Notes: generated from the sequence alone by a model not told the origin. Shown: positions 28,454-37,364, numbered from the stretch's first letter. The stretch is 39,384 nt of DNA from Smithellaceae bacterium (GCA_030690945.1 JAUYFM010000017.1:1-39384), one strand, 5' to 3'. Numbers and translations are program-made.

Positions 28454-30124
28454 ATGGAAACAAAACCATGGCATCGTCATTACGATTACAATGTCCCAAC
28501 AACCATCCGTTATCCGCGTCTGGCCATTCACAATCTTGTTGAACTACCGGCCAACACCTACCCGGATAAAACCGCCCTGAACTATTTCGGCACAGAAATC
28601 ACTTTCTGGGAACTGCGTACCCAGATCCTGCGATTTGCCAATGCTCTCGGAGTGTTGGGGATTAAAAAAGGGGATCGGGTCGGAATGCATCTCCCAAACT
28701 GCCCCCAGTACCCGATCGCTTATTATGCGGCCTTGTCCCTAGGCGCCATCATCGTCAACCTCAATCCCCTGTATACGCCTGATGAATTGACAATGATGGC
28801 GAATACCTCAGGACTAACAACATTGGTCACCTTCGACATGGCCCTTCCGGCGATCCGTACGTTATGCAAAAACGTCAGGATACCCCGGGTCATCGTCACC
28901 GCGGTGACGGATTACATCAAGGGATTCCCGGTAAGCTCCGCCAAAAGTCTCGATCTAGAAGAGGGGTGGCTTCATTTTTCGGAACTCCTTGATAAATCGA
29001 CGTCAACCAAGCGATCCAGGGTAGAGGTAAGCCCTAACGATCCGGCCTTGATCCAATTCACGGGCGGTACGACGGGCGTTCCCAAGGGCGCCGTCCTGAC
29101 CCATGGAAACGTTATCGCGGCAGTCCTGGCCAGCGCCTTATGGGGAAATCCGACAATCAGCCTGACCTCGCCGGAGAGGCGCAGTGTCCTGGCGGTTCTG
29201 CCCTATTTCCATGTCTATGGCAATATCGTCGTCATGAACTGGGCCATGTTTTCATGCGCAACTCAGATACAGGTCCCCCGCTTCAACATTGACGAAATGA
29301 TGGGGCTTCTGGCCAATTTTAACGAGATTACTTTCTTCCCGACGGTTCCTACCTTGATCACCGCCCTGATCAACCACCCCAAAGCGGAAGAGTTAAATCT
29401 TGCCAAAAAAATCGGCTTGCTGAATTCCGGTGCAGCACCTATGGCCACGGAACTCATCGAGAAGGTCAAGGACATGGGTATTTATTTCAGCGAGGGCTAC
29501 GGCCTTTCCGAATCCACATCCGTCGGCATCTGCAATCCGATTCTGGGACTCAAGAAGGCGGGAAGCATTGGTGTTCCAATCCCCGATAACGATGTCAAAC
29601 TTATGGATATCGAAGACGGCAAGACAGAGGTTCCCCAGGGACAGCCGGGCGAGATCATCATGAAAGGTCCTGTCATCATGCAGGGATATTGGAACAATCC
29701 GGAAGAAACGGCAGGACAGCTCAAAGACGGCTGGCTCTACACGGGCGACATCGCCATCCGCGACGAAGAAGGCTATATCTTTATCGTGGACAGGAAGAAG
29801 GACATGATCATCGCGGGCGGATTCAACATCTATCCCCGGGATATCGATGAAGTGCTGTTCCAGCATCCCAAAATAGCTGAGGCGGTATCTCTGGGCGTCA
29901 AAGACGAGTACCGCGGCGAGACGGTCAAGGCTTTCGTTGTTCTGAAGCCGGGAGAAACGTGTACACCGGAAGAAATCATCAAATTCTGTAAGGAAAAACT
30001 GGCCCCCTACAAAGTGCCGAAACTGATTGAGTTCAGGGACTCGATTCCCAAGTCTGCTGTTGGCAAGATCCTCCGCAAAACTCTCCGTGAGGAAGAAGAC
30101 GCGAAGGCAAAACAGAAAAAATAG
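28454..30124 (+). CDS. Long-chain-fatty-acid-CoA ligase (AMP-forming)
   Basis: This 556-residue member of the ANL superfamily activates a fatty acid with ATP and CoA through an acyl-adenylate. The P-loop motif FTGGTTGVPKGAVLTHGN lies near residue 205, SEGYGLSES near 343, the adenylate-binding GWLYTGDIA near 430, the hinge DRKKDMIIAGGFNIYPRDIDE, and the catalytic Lys in KSAVGKILRKTLRE near the C-terminus. It looks like FadD; chain length is not predictable. RBS CAGGAGGAAAAA precedes the ATG. It diverges from the OYE-type reductase and ends in a strong terminator. Confidence 0.94.
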   Translation: METKPWHRHYDYNVPTTIRYPRLAIHNLVELPANTYPDKTALNYFGTEITFWELRTQILRFANALGVLGIKKGDRVGMHLPNCPQYPIAYYAALSLGAIIVNLNPLYTPDELTMMANTSGLTTLVTFDMALPAIRTLCKNVRIPRVIVTAVTDYIKGFPVSSAKSLDLEEGWLHFSELLDKSTSTKRSRVEVSPNDPALIQFTGGTTGVPKGAVLTHGNVIAAVLASALWGNPTISLTSPERRSVLAVLPYFHVYGNIVVMNWAMFSCATQIQVPRFNIDEMMGLLANFNEITFFPTVPTLITALINHPKAEELNLAKKIGLLNSGAAPMATELIEKVKDMGIYFSEGYGLSESTSVGICNPILGLKKAGSIGVPIPDNDVKLMDIEDGKTEVPQGQPGEIIMKGPVIMQGYWNNPEETAGQLKDGWLYTGDIAIRDEEGYIFIVDRKKDMIIAGGFNIYPRDIDEVLFQHPKIAEAVSLGVKDEYRGETVKAFVVLKPGETCTPEEIIKFCKEKLAPYKVPKLIEFRDSIPKSAVGKILRKTLREEEDAKAKQKK

Positions 30125-30205
30125 GGATGGAGTCCGAAATATTTGGACTTATGAAAGATTTGTCCCTGCAGAAAACTATCCAGATGCAGGGATCGCGGAT
30201 AACCG

Positions 30206-30245
30206 AATGCGGGGTGCCGGTTTGTTAACCGGGCCCCGCATTTTT
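30206..30245 (+). terminator. Intrinsic terminator after the acyl-CoA ligase
   Basis: AATGCGGGG-tg-CCGGT pairs with ACCGGGCCCCGCATT around a short loop, followed by TTTT. It is a GC-rich stem with a U tract. Confidence 0.85.
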
Positions 30246-30319
30246 AGCAACCAGCAAGTTGCTACATTAGCTGAATGATCAAGAAATAGTAACATGCCTT
30301 TACTTAAGAGAAGCGTTTC

Positions 30320-31504
30320 ATGAAAAAAGTTATATTTCTAGTTGACATGAATGCTTTTTTTATAAGTTGTGAAATGACCCGGAATGATTCTCTTGTGGGA
30401 ACTCCAGCCGCTGTTGCCGGTGATCCGAAGAAGCGTTCAGGCATCATTCTTGCCGCAAACTATGAGGCAAGATCATGTGGTGTCAAGACTACCATGGTTC
30501 TTCATGAAGCTTTAAAACTTTGTCCTAAATTAACTTTAGTACCGCCGGATCATCATTTCTATCAGCAGAAATCAAAAGAAGTTATGGATTTGCTGTCGAA
30601 CTATACTCCCCTTCTGGAACAAAACAGCATTGATGAGGCCTGGCTTGATATGACAGGATGCGAAGGACTTTTTGGCAATCCTCTCACGGCTGCAAAAGGT
30701 ATCATGGCTGAAATCAAAGGCAGTCTCGGGCTTTGGTGCTCCATTGGAATCGCCGAAAACAAGTTCCTTGCAAAAATGGCAGCTGAGATGAAGAAGCCCC
30801 TCGGCATTACCGAATTATGGGAAGCTGATATTCCAATAAAACTCTGGCCCCTCCCCGTGCAAGAAATGCATGGCATTGGCGCTAAAACAGCTGAAAAGCT
30901 GAACCGCATGGGAATCAAGACGATAGGTAATCTGGCAACGTTTGATGTCAACCTCATCATCAAAACTTTCGGAAAAGGCGGGAATGAAGTTTATCTGCGT
31001 GCCAATGGAATAGACCATTCCCCCGTTCTCGCTCGCACGGCTGATGATATGAAGTCAATCGGGCGCTCAACAACACTGCCGGAAGATATATCCGACATCG
31101 AGAAAGCAAAACTGGTTCTCATGGAGCTTGCCGATGATATTGGCATGACGGCAAGAAGGCATAACAAAAAAGGTCGCACAGTTCATATCACCCTAAAATA
31201 TTCCGATTTTCGAGTGGTCACGAAACAGACAACCATTCCTGCAACCTGTACCACCAAGGAAATATACCAGGCTGGTTGCCGTCTGCTTGAACAAAATTGG
31301 GATAGTTTCCATCCCGTACGATTAATTGGAATAAGCCTCTCGGGCTTTCACGAAGATTGCTCTTTGGATCAGCTGTCGCTTTTTGATCAAAGGGAAGATA
31401 CTGTAATAAACGATAAAAATAAACAAATTGACAAAGCTATGGACAAAATAAGAAACAAACATGGCTCTGAAACGATAACCTTTGCCGCATTGGTTAAGAA
31501 ATAA
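30320..31504 (+). CDS. dinB: DNA polymerase IV, Y family (DinB)
   Basis: This 394-residue translesion polymerase has a palm with FLVDMNAFFISCE near the start, supplying the first catalytic Asp, and SIDEAWLDMTG near residue 102 with the Asp-Glu pair. The fingers hold AANYEARSCGVKT. The helix-hairpin-helix thumb is MHGIGAKTAEKLNRMGIKTIGNLA, and the little-finger domain runs to about 350. It ends without a clear beta-clamp motif, though LDQLSLFDQ near residue 355 fits the QxxL/F clamp-binding pattern. No SOS box was recognised upstream. Base composition is more AT-rich than its neighbours. Confidence 0.93.
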   Translation: MKKVIFLVDMNAFFISCEMTRNDSLVGTPAAVAGDPKKRSGIILAANYEARSCGVKTTMVLHEALKLCPKLTLVPPDHHFYQQKSKEVMDLLSNYTPLLEQNSIDEAWLDMTGCEGLFGNPLTAAKGIMAEIKGSLGLWCSIGIAENKFLAKMAAEMKKPLGITELWEADIPIKLWPLPVQEMHGIGAKTAEKLNRMGIKTIGNLATFDVNLIIKTFGKGGNEVYLRANGIDHSPVLARTADDMKSIGRSTTLPEDISDIEKAKLVLMELADDIGMTARRHNKKGRTVHITLKYSDFRVVTKQTTIPATCTTKEIYQAGCRLLEQNWDSFHPVRLIGISLSGFHEDCSLDQLSLFDQREDTVINDKNKQIDKAMDKIRNKHGSETITFAALVKK

Positions 31505-31508
31505 AGTG

Positions 31509-31544
31509 AGGCGCCTCTTCCCATATCTCGGGGAAGAGGCGCCT
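31509..31544. terminator. Perfect hairpin after dinB
   Basis: AGGCGCCTCTTCCC pairs perfectly with GGGAAGAGGCGCCT around an 8-base loop, directly after the dinB stop. Only a weak T run (GTCTTT) follows. Confidence 0.75.
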
Positions 31545-31582
31545 GTCTTTCAGTCTGCAAACATTAAAATAGACATCTTGTC

Positions 31583-31727
31583 ATACCAAGTTGCATTCAA
31601 AAGATAACAATTCGGCAATGAGGCGGCAAGTAGGGAACGGTCGCGACCGTTCCCCACAAATACATTGAGAAAGCTGATCCCGATTTATCGGGACCAACAA
31701 AGTTATCCAAAGAATGCGACTTGGTGT
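31583..31727. mobile_element. MITE-like element, copy 1 (145 bp)
   Basis: The left end ATACCAAGTTGCATTC is matched by the inverted right end, reading ACACCAAGTCGCATTC on the other strand, and similarity continues through a GATAAC segment. Inside are a perfect 22-bp palindrome (31633-31654) and CCCGAT/ATCGGG (31679-31692). It contains no ORF. The same terminal repeats bound the element at 37043-37156. Confidence 0.7.
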
Positions 31728-31731
31728 CACC

Positions 31732-33183
31732 TCACGCTTTACTGCCCCGGGGGATGATGCCTGCGGCTCCCATCGCCATAGCCTCGTAACGCTTCAGGGG
31801 CGATTCTGCGAGGATCATCATCTTCTGGGCTGCCATGGACCCTTCTGCATGAACGGTTGTGACCTCATGGAAGGCCGATTCATGAGAGCAGACATGCCGC
31901 ATCGTCTCGTGAATCATCATGAGCCGATCCAGCGTGCTGTATTTTTCCGATCCGCCCAGATAGTGGTCCAGGTAATCGTGGATGTCCGGATTCTCCCAAT
32001 CTTTTTTATCGGGCGCCGTTGCCAGGATGCCGCCACCGATATCCTGAACCAGCTCCAGGAAATTGTGGTATTTGCTGGCAAAATGGAGTTTTGCCATATT
32101 GCAGATCAGAGGGTTTGGCACGGCGATGTCGCCGTACATGACAGGGTCTTGAGCCGCTGCATTGGCAAGAGCGCGCAGCGTCTCCACGTATGCGGCGATA
32201 TCCGCCAGTTTATCCTGGATGTGGCTTACTTTATAAAGCCCATTATACTTGGCCATAGCGACGGCACAGCCCGCCATAACCTCCACGGCGGGGACCTTGT
32301 AACTGATGGCTGTAAAGCGGTGGAAGGTGGCGAACGTGTAAGCGAGGAGCATGGAGAACTGCCATTCTCCGCACATGAAGACCCGCTCCCAGGGTACAAA
32401 AACATTGTCAAAGACGATCATGGCTTCCGTCAACTCACGGACCGGCCGGTCGGCATGAAACTCGTGATCCGACCATTTGCCACGCCCGCTGCGACAAATA
32501 AAGGTGATACCCGGGGTGTTGGCCGGGATAGCGAAACTTAAGGCATAATCCGCCTCGTCTTCACGCATCTGCCGGGTAGGTACGACAATGATTTCGTTTG
32601 CTGCCGGGGCGCTGGTAATATGAATCTTAGCCCCCTTCACCACGATGCCGTCCTTGTTCTTATCCACGACGTGAAGATAATAATCGGGATGCTTCTGTTT
32701 GGAAGGTTCTTTCCCCCGGTCCCCCTTGACGCAGGTGACGGCGCCACAGGTATGGAGATCGTTCTTCCGCAAGTGCTCCAGGAAATTCAGGGCATTATCC
32801 TGATACTGCTTTTTCCCCATCTGACCGGCAACGACAAAAGCGGCATTAAGACAATCGGTTCCGATATCCTTCCCGAAGGGGAGGCCACCGATCATTTCGA
32901 TGGATCGCTGGATCATCTTGGTGCGATTCATCAGATCTTCCTTGTTTCGCGGCGTAATGAAGTAGCGGTTGACCGGTTCGCCCGTTTTTGGATGAGGGGC
33001 GACAAAGATGTCCCGCAACGCCGGATCCGGCAATGAAGTCAGTTCATATCCTGCGGCGATGGTGTCGCAAGTGATGCCCAGGATCGGGTGTTTGGTGATA
33101 TCTCCCACTTTTTCCCCCCGGATGTAAACGCGCCGGCCGTCACGCAGGCTCTCCTTGTATTGCTCAACCGTACGGATTCCCAT
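31732..33183 (-). CDS. HpaB / 4-hydroxybutyryl-CoA dehydratase family flavoprotein
   Basis: This 483-residue protein has the acyl-CoA-dehydrogenase-like fold family of 4-hydroxyphenylacetate 3-monooxygenase (HpaB) and 4-hydroxybutyryl-CoA dehydratase/vinylacetyl-CoA isomerase (AbfD): N-terminal RTVEQYKESLRDGRRVYIRGEKV, then VTCVKGDRG, the flavin-region RPVRELTEAMIVFDNVFVPWERVF, and TFHRFTAISYK. In AbfD the [4Fe-4S] ligands are Cys99, Cys103, His292 and Cys299. By eye the positions of Cys99 and Cys103 hold Pro and Asp here (GLPFGKDIGTDCLNA), and Cys299 is Tyr (HRFTAISY); only the His remains. Automated annotation as 4-hydroxybutyryl-CoA dehydratase would probably be wrong. RBS AAAGGAGGAAGT precedes the ATG. 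The substrate is unknown; a flavin-only acyl-CoA or aromatic reaction is possible. Confidence 0.85.
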   Translation of the reverse strand: MGIRTVEQYKESLRDGRRVYIRGEKVGDITKHPILGITCDTIAAGYELTSLPDPALRDIFVAPHPKTGEPVNRYFITPRNKEDLMNRTKMIQRSIEMIGGLPFGKDIGTDCLNAAFVVAGQMGKKQYQDNALNFLEHLRKNDLHTCGAVTCVKGDRGKEPSKQKHPDYYLHVVDKNKDGIVVKGAKIHITSAPAANEIIVVPTRQMREDEADYALSFAIPANTPGITFICRSGRGKWSDHEFHADRPVRELTEAMIVFDNVFVPWERVFMCGEWQFSMLLAYTFATFHRFTAISYKVPAVEVMAGCAVAMAKYNGLYKVSHIQDKLADIAAYVETLRALANAAAQDPVMYGDIAVPNPLICNMAKLHFASKYHNFLELVQDIGGGILATAPDKKDWENPDIHDYLDHYLGGSEKYSTLDRLMMIHETMRHVCSHESAFHEVTTVHAEGSMAAQKMMILAESPLKRYEAMAMGAAGIIPRGSKA

Positions 33184-33308
33184 AATTACTTCCTCCTTTA
33201 TTTTTAGATTATTTTATTGTGCGCTACTTGCTGGACATGGCTTTCTTTGATAAGAATTTTTTTTGTGGGAAGGAGCATAAATTGAGGATGATGTCCCCCG
33301 AATCCAAC

Positions 33309-34208
33309 TCAATGAGGTTTGCGGCCTTCCTGTTTCATTTTGATCATCTCTTCCATGAGCTTGCTATAGTCCTCACTGGGAATTTGATTGGGTTCTTCCA
33401 GGAGTGAGGCATCAAACATCAACGCCAACTTTTTGAGCTGCTCCATGGCTGTCTGGTTCTGGCTGAAGTATCTGTCCATCCGCTCCACCAACCCCTCCCC
33501 TGCTTGCTTAAGGTCACTCAGTTCGATATCCAGGCGGGTGAGGGCAAGGACGTTCTTCAATAGGTCGTAGCAGGTCTTGGCGTTATAATCCTGAATGTAT
33601 AGCGGTACCCTGGCTGTGATTCCTGCGGCTTCGATCCCTTGCTCACCGGCAAGAGACAACAGCATGGTCGTGAAACTGCACGGCCCTTCATAATTGAGGA
33701 AAGAGGCAAAGGTCTTGATCTCATCTTTCAACTGCGGATGACTCACGACAGCAAAGAATCTTGTTTCCCTGGTGTGAGGCACCTGGTCAAATACGCCGCC
33801 CAAAACATAGATCCTGCTGGCCTGGAAGCGACGAGCCACGTCGAGGATGGCTTGGGCATACTCGGGCCACTGCAAATTCGGCTCAACACCGGAGAAGAGA
33901 ATCAGATCGTGGCCGGCACCGCTCTTCCAGAAGAAGAACTCATCTTGCGCCACGTCGAGCCTCTTGATGACCCCTTCTTCAATTCTGGCATGAGGCCGCA
34001 GGCTCTGCTCCGGACTGGAGCTTGGAATCTGATAAATACGGAAGTCACGTGACTCTATATGTGCAAATTTACGCGCATGTAACTTGCGACACAAATAGTC
34101 GATACTGCCTGTGGAAACCTCGCCCGCATTCAGCCAGCCCCGGAAGCCAACCACAATATATGGAGACAAAAGTTCAGGCTGATTTTGCATTACAAGACGA
34201 CTGTCCAT
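33309..34208 (-). CDS. PAC2 family protein
   Basis: This 299-residue protein carries the PAC2 (proteasome assembly chaperone 2-like) fold: LLSPYIVVGFRGWLNAGEVSTGSIDYL at the N-terminus, DLILFSGVEPNLQWPEYAQAILDVARRF, YVLGGVFDQVPHTRE, and EGPCSFTTMLLSLAGEQGIEAAGI. Bacterial members are of unknown function; archaeal relatives and ATP-grasp-linked versions are known. The final third is charged and helical. It is in the same direction as the HpaB-like gene 125 bases away, so possibly one operon. No functional role can be assigned. Confidence 0.82.
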   Translation of the reverse strand: MDSRLVMQNQPELLSPYIVVGFRGWLNAGEVSTGSIDYLCRKLHARKFAHIESRDFRIYQIPSSSPEQSLRPHARIEEGVIKRLDVAQDEFFFWKSGAGHDLILFSGVEPNLQWPEYAQAILDVARRFQASRIYVLGGVFDQVPHTRETRFFAVVSHPQLKDEIKTFASFLNYEGPCSFTTMLLSLAGEQGIEAAGITARVPLYIQDYNAKTCYDLLKNVLALTRLDIELSDLKQAGEGLVERMDRYFSQNQTAMEQLKKLALMFDASLLEEPNQIPSEDYSKLMEEMIKMKQEGRKPH

Positions 34209-34291
34209 CCTTTTTTTCCCTTTCGGAGTAAGTCTGGCAACCTATTTTCCCAGACACGGCAGGTTGATATTTGGTTTCTCTGTTTGTGTCG

Positions 34292-35074
34292 TCAGGATTC
34301 CAACGTGACTGCCTTGAGCGTGACACCGCCATCGACGACAATCGTTATGCCTACAACATAGTCTCCGGCTCGGGATGCCAGATAGACCGCTGCCCCGGCC
34401 ATGTCCTCATCGCGCCCGATGCGTTTTGCTGGAATACTTGCAGCGACCAGATCCGAGTGGTCACGAGCGAGCTTGTTCATTTCCGATGCAAATGCCCCCG
34501 GCGCGATTCCACTGACAACGATATTGTCTTTGATCAAGCGAAGAGCCATCCGACGGGTCAAATGGATCAAACCTGCTTTACTTGCGGCATAAGAATAAGT
34601 CTCCATAGGATTGACAATGACGCCATCGATCGAGGAAATATTGATGATTTTTGCCGGATGGCCTTCAGCCGCTTTACGCAATGGCTTGATGAGGGCTTTG
34701 CTCAAAAAGAACGGCGCCTTCATATTAAGGTCAACGACCTTATCCCACCCTTTTTCCGAATGATCATCGAAAGCTTCCCCCCATGCAGCTCCCGCATTGT
34801 TCACAAGGATATCGAGCTTTTCTTCCCGCGAGGTAAACTTTCTGGCAAGGGCCTTTACTCCCTCTACCGAAGAAACATCGGCCGGTAGCGAAATACACGT
34901 ACCCAAGGCTGAGAGTTCTGCGGCTGTCTTATCGCAAGCATCAGCCTTGCGCGATGATATATAGACACGCGCGCCTTGTTCGAGAAATCCCGCTGCGATC
35001 ATACGGCCAATCCCGCGCGAACCACCCGTTATGAGTGCTGTGCGCCCCTTGAGAGAAAATAATTCATTCATCAT
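34292..35074 (-). CDS. Short-chain dehydrogenase/reductase
   Basis: This 260-residue classical SDR has TGGSRGIG near residue 17, NNAGAAWGEAF near 90, catalytic Ser in IINISSIDG, YAASKAG (Tyr-x-x-x-Lys) near 160, and C-terminal VVGITIVVDGG. It is probably NADP-dependent and resembles 3-oxoacyl reductases acting on acyl-CoA/ACP or steroid-like ketones. I start at the ATG 35074 (MMNELFSLKGRTALITGG) because GGAGGA precedes it by 7 bases; the ATG at 35089 overlaps that site. It is the first gene of a leftward cluster with PAC2 and the HpaB-like gene. Confidence 0.9.
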   Translation of the reverse strand: MMNELFSLKGRTALITGGSRGIGRMIAAGFLEQGARVYISSRKADACDKTAAELSALGTCISLPADVSSVEGVKALARKFTSREEKLDILVNNAGAAWGEAFDDHSEKGWDKVVDLNMKAPFFLSKALIKPLRKAAEGHPAKIINISSIDGVIVNPMETYSYAASKAGLIHLTRRMALRLIKDNIVVSGIAPGAFASEMNKLARDHSDLVAASIPAKRIGRDEDMAGAAVYLASRAGDYVVGITIVVDGGVTLKAVTLES

Positions 35075-35175
35075 CCGAGCTTCCTCCATGTGGTTAATTA
35101 ATTGCTTCTTCTTACAGCATGGTTATGCAAAACAGCATTGTATGTCAATGAAATAATGATCACATGTTTTTTTGA

Positions 35176-35204
35176 TTGACTTGCATCTCGTTTGTCTCTA
35201 TTAT
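35176..35204 (+). promoter_or_regulatory. Sigma70 promoter for nrfHA
   Basis: TTGACT (35176-35181), a 17-base spacer and TATTAT (35199-35204) lie 67 bases before the nrfH ATG. Confidence 0.75.
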
Positions 35205-35270
35205 TTCAACAAAGTTAATTCATTGCATAAACGTTAGCCCAACTTTTTAATCAAACACGGTGCAACCATT

Positions 35271-35747
35271 ATGCTCCTTAAACGCGGCACCAAAAGTTCC
35301 ATTTTCAAAATTATCATTCTTGGTATGATCATCGGTATCGTGGCCACGGCCGTTGCCGTTCTCGCCTATCATCAATCCGGCGACGCGAAATTTTGCGGAT
35401 CCTGCCACAGCATGAAACCCGTGTATCACCAGTGGAGCGCATCCAACCATCATCAGTTTACCTGCACGGAATGTCATCTGCCGGACACGCACATTGTTGG
35501 CAAAGTCACCTATAAAACCCGCGCCGGCCTGAATGATCTTGTCCATGAAACGGCGCGAGATTATCAGGTAAGCATCGGCCTGTCCCCTCACAGCCGTCAA
35601 ATCGTCAATGGAAACTGCATTCGCTGTCATGCTTCAACCATCGCCCAAACACCGATGGCCCAGGACGGCGCTAATTGCTTGAAGTGTCACCGTTATCTAG
35701 TTCACGGCAGAGGACAAGACGAAGGAGGAATTAAAGTTGAAAAGTAA
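35271..35747 (+). CDS. nrfH: Cytochrome c nitrite reductase small subunit NrfH (tetraheme)
   Basis: This 158-residue NapC/NirT-family quinol oxidase anchors and feeds electrons to NrfA. There is one N-terminal membrane helix (IIILGMIIGIVATAVAVLA), then four CXXCH heme sites: CGSCH, CTECH, CIRCH and CLKCH. The CGSCHSMKP segment holds the Met-containing heme-1 environment seen in NrfH. The C-terminus overlaps the nrfA start by 11 bases. It should take electrons from menaquinol at the outer face of the inner membrane. Confidence 0.95.
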   Translation: MLLKRGTKSSIFKIIILGMIIGIVATAVAVLAYHQSGDAKFCGSCHSMKPVYHQWSASNHHQFTCTECHLPDTHIVGKVTYKTRAGLNDLVHETARDYQVSIGLSPHSRQIVNGNCIRCHASTIAQTPMAQDGANCLKCHRYLVHGRGQDEGGIKVEK

Positions 35748-37017
35748 GAATGTTCTCTTAAAAATCCTACTGGCCATTGTTCTGGTTGTTTTGATCATCA
35801 TATTGGTAAGGGTGTTTCTTCTGTCGCCGCCCTCCGCGGTAAGACTTGCCGCCATACCGGATACGGAATATGATCCTGCCGTTTGGGGCAAGCAATATCC
35901 TCTGGAATACAACAGTTATTTGAAAAATAAAGAAATGGCGCCTTCGCCCACCGGATTCGGCGGCTCCGTTAAGGATCAGAAATCCGTCAAGGAACCGGAG
36001 ATCTTGATGAACTTCAAAGGCATGGCCTTCAGCAAGGATTATACAGAAGACCGTGGGCATCCTTATGCGATGGACGATTTAAAAGAAACAAAGCGCATCG
36101 GACCCACAACGCCCGGTTCGTGCATGACCTGCAAAACGGCCAACCTGATTGATATTTACAAGGAAATGGGCTGGAATTATGCCAAGACGCCTCTTGCCGA
36201 GTTGCTGCCGCGGATTAAGCATCCCATTGTTTGTGCCAATTGCCATCAACCTCAAAACATGAAACTGCGCGTCATCAACCCTGCTTTTATTGAGGCCATT
36301 CAAAAACGCGGCATCGACTTAGCTAAAGCTTCACGTGAGGATATGCGCACCTTTGTGTGCGCGCAGTGTCACGTGGAATACTACTTCGAACCGAAATCGA
36401 AGCGCGTAATTCTTCCTTGGGATAAAGGTTTGAAGCCGCAGGATATATACACCTATTACAAGGACGTTCCGTTTGGATTTGACATGGATTGGCAGCATCC
36501 CGATTCCGGCGCGAAAATGCTCAAAGCGCAGCATCCTGATTACGAACTGGCAAGCAGCGGCGTCCATGGGAAATCGGGTGTCTCCTGCGCAGACTGCCAT
36601 ATGCCTTATATGCGGGAAGGCGGGCGCAAATACACGTCGCACTGGGTAACCAGTCCAATGAAGCATATTCAGGCCTCCTGCCGCACCTGTCACGCGCAGG
36701 ATGAAAAGTGGCTTTTAGAACGCGTTCAAACAACGCAGAACAATGTTTTCCAGTTGCAGCGGATAGCGGGGCAGACGATCGCACGGGCACATGAAGTCAT
36801 CGGTAAGGCGAGCGCGGCAACGAAAGTCAATCAAACTGGGCTTAGCAAGGCTCGAGAGCTAATCCGTAATGCTCAGTGGTTCTGGGATTTCATCGCAGCG
36901 GAGAACTCCATGGGCTTTCATAATCCCGATCAGGCCTTGAACACGTTGGGGCAGTCCATTGATCTGGCACATCAGGCGATTGCCACGGCCAACCTAGCAG
37001 CGGGCACACAATACTAA
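35737..37017 (+). CDS. nrfA: Cytochrome c nitrite reductase catalytic subunit NrfA (pentaheme)
   Basis: This 426-residue periplasmic enzyme performs six-electron reduction of nitrite to ammonia. Five heme motifs are present: the catalytic CMTCK (Lys-ligated), then CANCH, CAQCH, CADCH and CRTCH. The active-site Tyr is in CAQCHVEYYF and the His in GVHGKSGVSCADCHMP. An N-terminal hydrophobic segment (LLAIVLVVLIIILVRVFLL) is a signal anchor or signal peptide. The start is a TTG at 35737 behind AAGGAGGAA, inside the end of nrfH. It provides nitrite respiration or detoxification in this anaerobe. Confidence 0.96.
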   Translation: MKSKNVLLKILLAIVLVVLIIILVRVFLLSPPSAVRLAAIPDTEYDPAVWGKQYPLEYNSYLKNKEMAPSPTGFGGSVKDQKSVKEPEILMNFKGMAFSKDYTEDRGHPYAMDDLKETKRIGPTTPGSCMTCKTANLIDIYKEMGWNYAKTPLAELLPRIKHPIVCANCHQPQNMKLRVINPAFIEAIQKRGIDLAKASREDMRTFVCAQCHVEYYFEPKSKRVILPWDKGLKPQDIYTYYKDVPFGFDMDWQHPDSGAKMLKAQHPDYELASSGVHGKSGVSCADCHMPYMREGGRKYTSHWVTSPMKHIQASCRTCHAQDEKWLLERVQTTQNNVFQLQRIAGQTIARAHEVIGKASAATKVNQTGLSKARELIRNAQWFWDFIAAENSMGFHNPDQALNTLGQSIDLAHQAIATANLAAGTQY

Positions 37018-37042
37018 TTTCGAAGTTCTTGTATTAATTGTT

Positions 37043-37156
37043 ATACCAAGTTGCATTCAAAGGGTAACAAACCAATGTAGTCCGAACCTTTAGGTTCGCG
37101 TGTTTAACGGGTCTAAAGACCCATACTACTGTTGACTTTTGACGGCGACTTGGTAT
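37043..37156. mobile_element. MITE-like element, copy 2 (114 bp)
   Basis: Ends ATACCAAGTTGC and, on the opposite strand, ATACCAAGTCGC form terminal inverted repeats, with similarity extending about 28 bases. Inside, CGAACCT/AGGTTCG (37083-37098) and GGGTCT/AGACCC (37109-37122) form hairpins, flanked by GTAGT and ACTAC that can also pair. It contains no ORF. It shares its termini with the element at 31583-31727. Confidence 0.7.
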
Positions 37157-37256
37157 TAAAAGGCTTTTAGGCATTTTGATGAGCGTAAATTGATGTTGCC
37201 TAATAGTTGTTGAAATTACTTTTTGGAACTTACACGTGGAAGGTAAAAACAGAAAG

Positions 37257-37364
37257 ATGAAAATAAGAAAATTTTATTTAACCCTTCTGATTGTATTTAT
37301 ATTAATAACTCTTGGTTCACCTCTTGAAGGTGCTATACGTAACAAAATGATGATTGCAACTTAG
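37257..37364 (+). CDS. Short signal-peptide-like ORF or truncated gene
   Basis: This 35-residue frame, MKIRKFYLTLLIVFILITLG followed by SPLEGAIRNKMMIAT, looks like a lysine-led signal peptide with little mature protein. AAAGATG context gives only a weak ribosome-binding site. It could be a small secreted peptide, or the 5' stub of an exported protein cut off by the recombinase genes that start 60 bases later. The rest of 37157-37423 shows nothing recognisable. Confidence 0.35.
   Translation: MKIRKFYLTLLIVFILITLGSPLEGAIRNKMMIAT

Noticed and set aside
30246-30319. LexA/SOS box upstream of dinB
   Set aside because: No palindrome matching known LexA operators was found.
31732-33183. Calling this gene 4-hydroxybutyryl-CoA dehydratase (abfD)
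   Set aside because: The cluster cysteines known for AbfD appear replaced, so only the family name is supported.
31583-37156. CRISPR array from repeated hairpins
   Set aside because: There are only two copies with inverted ends, no regular spacing, no spacers and no cas genes.
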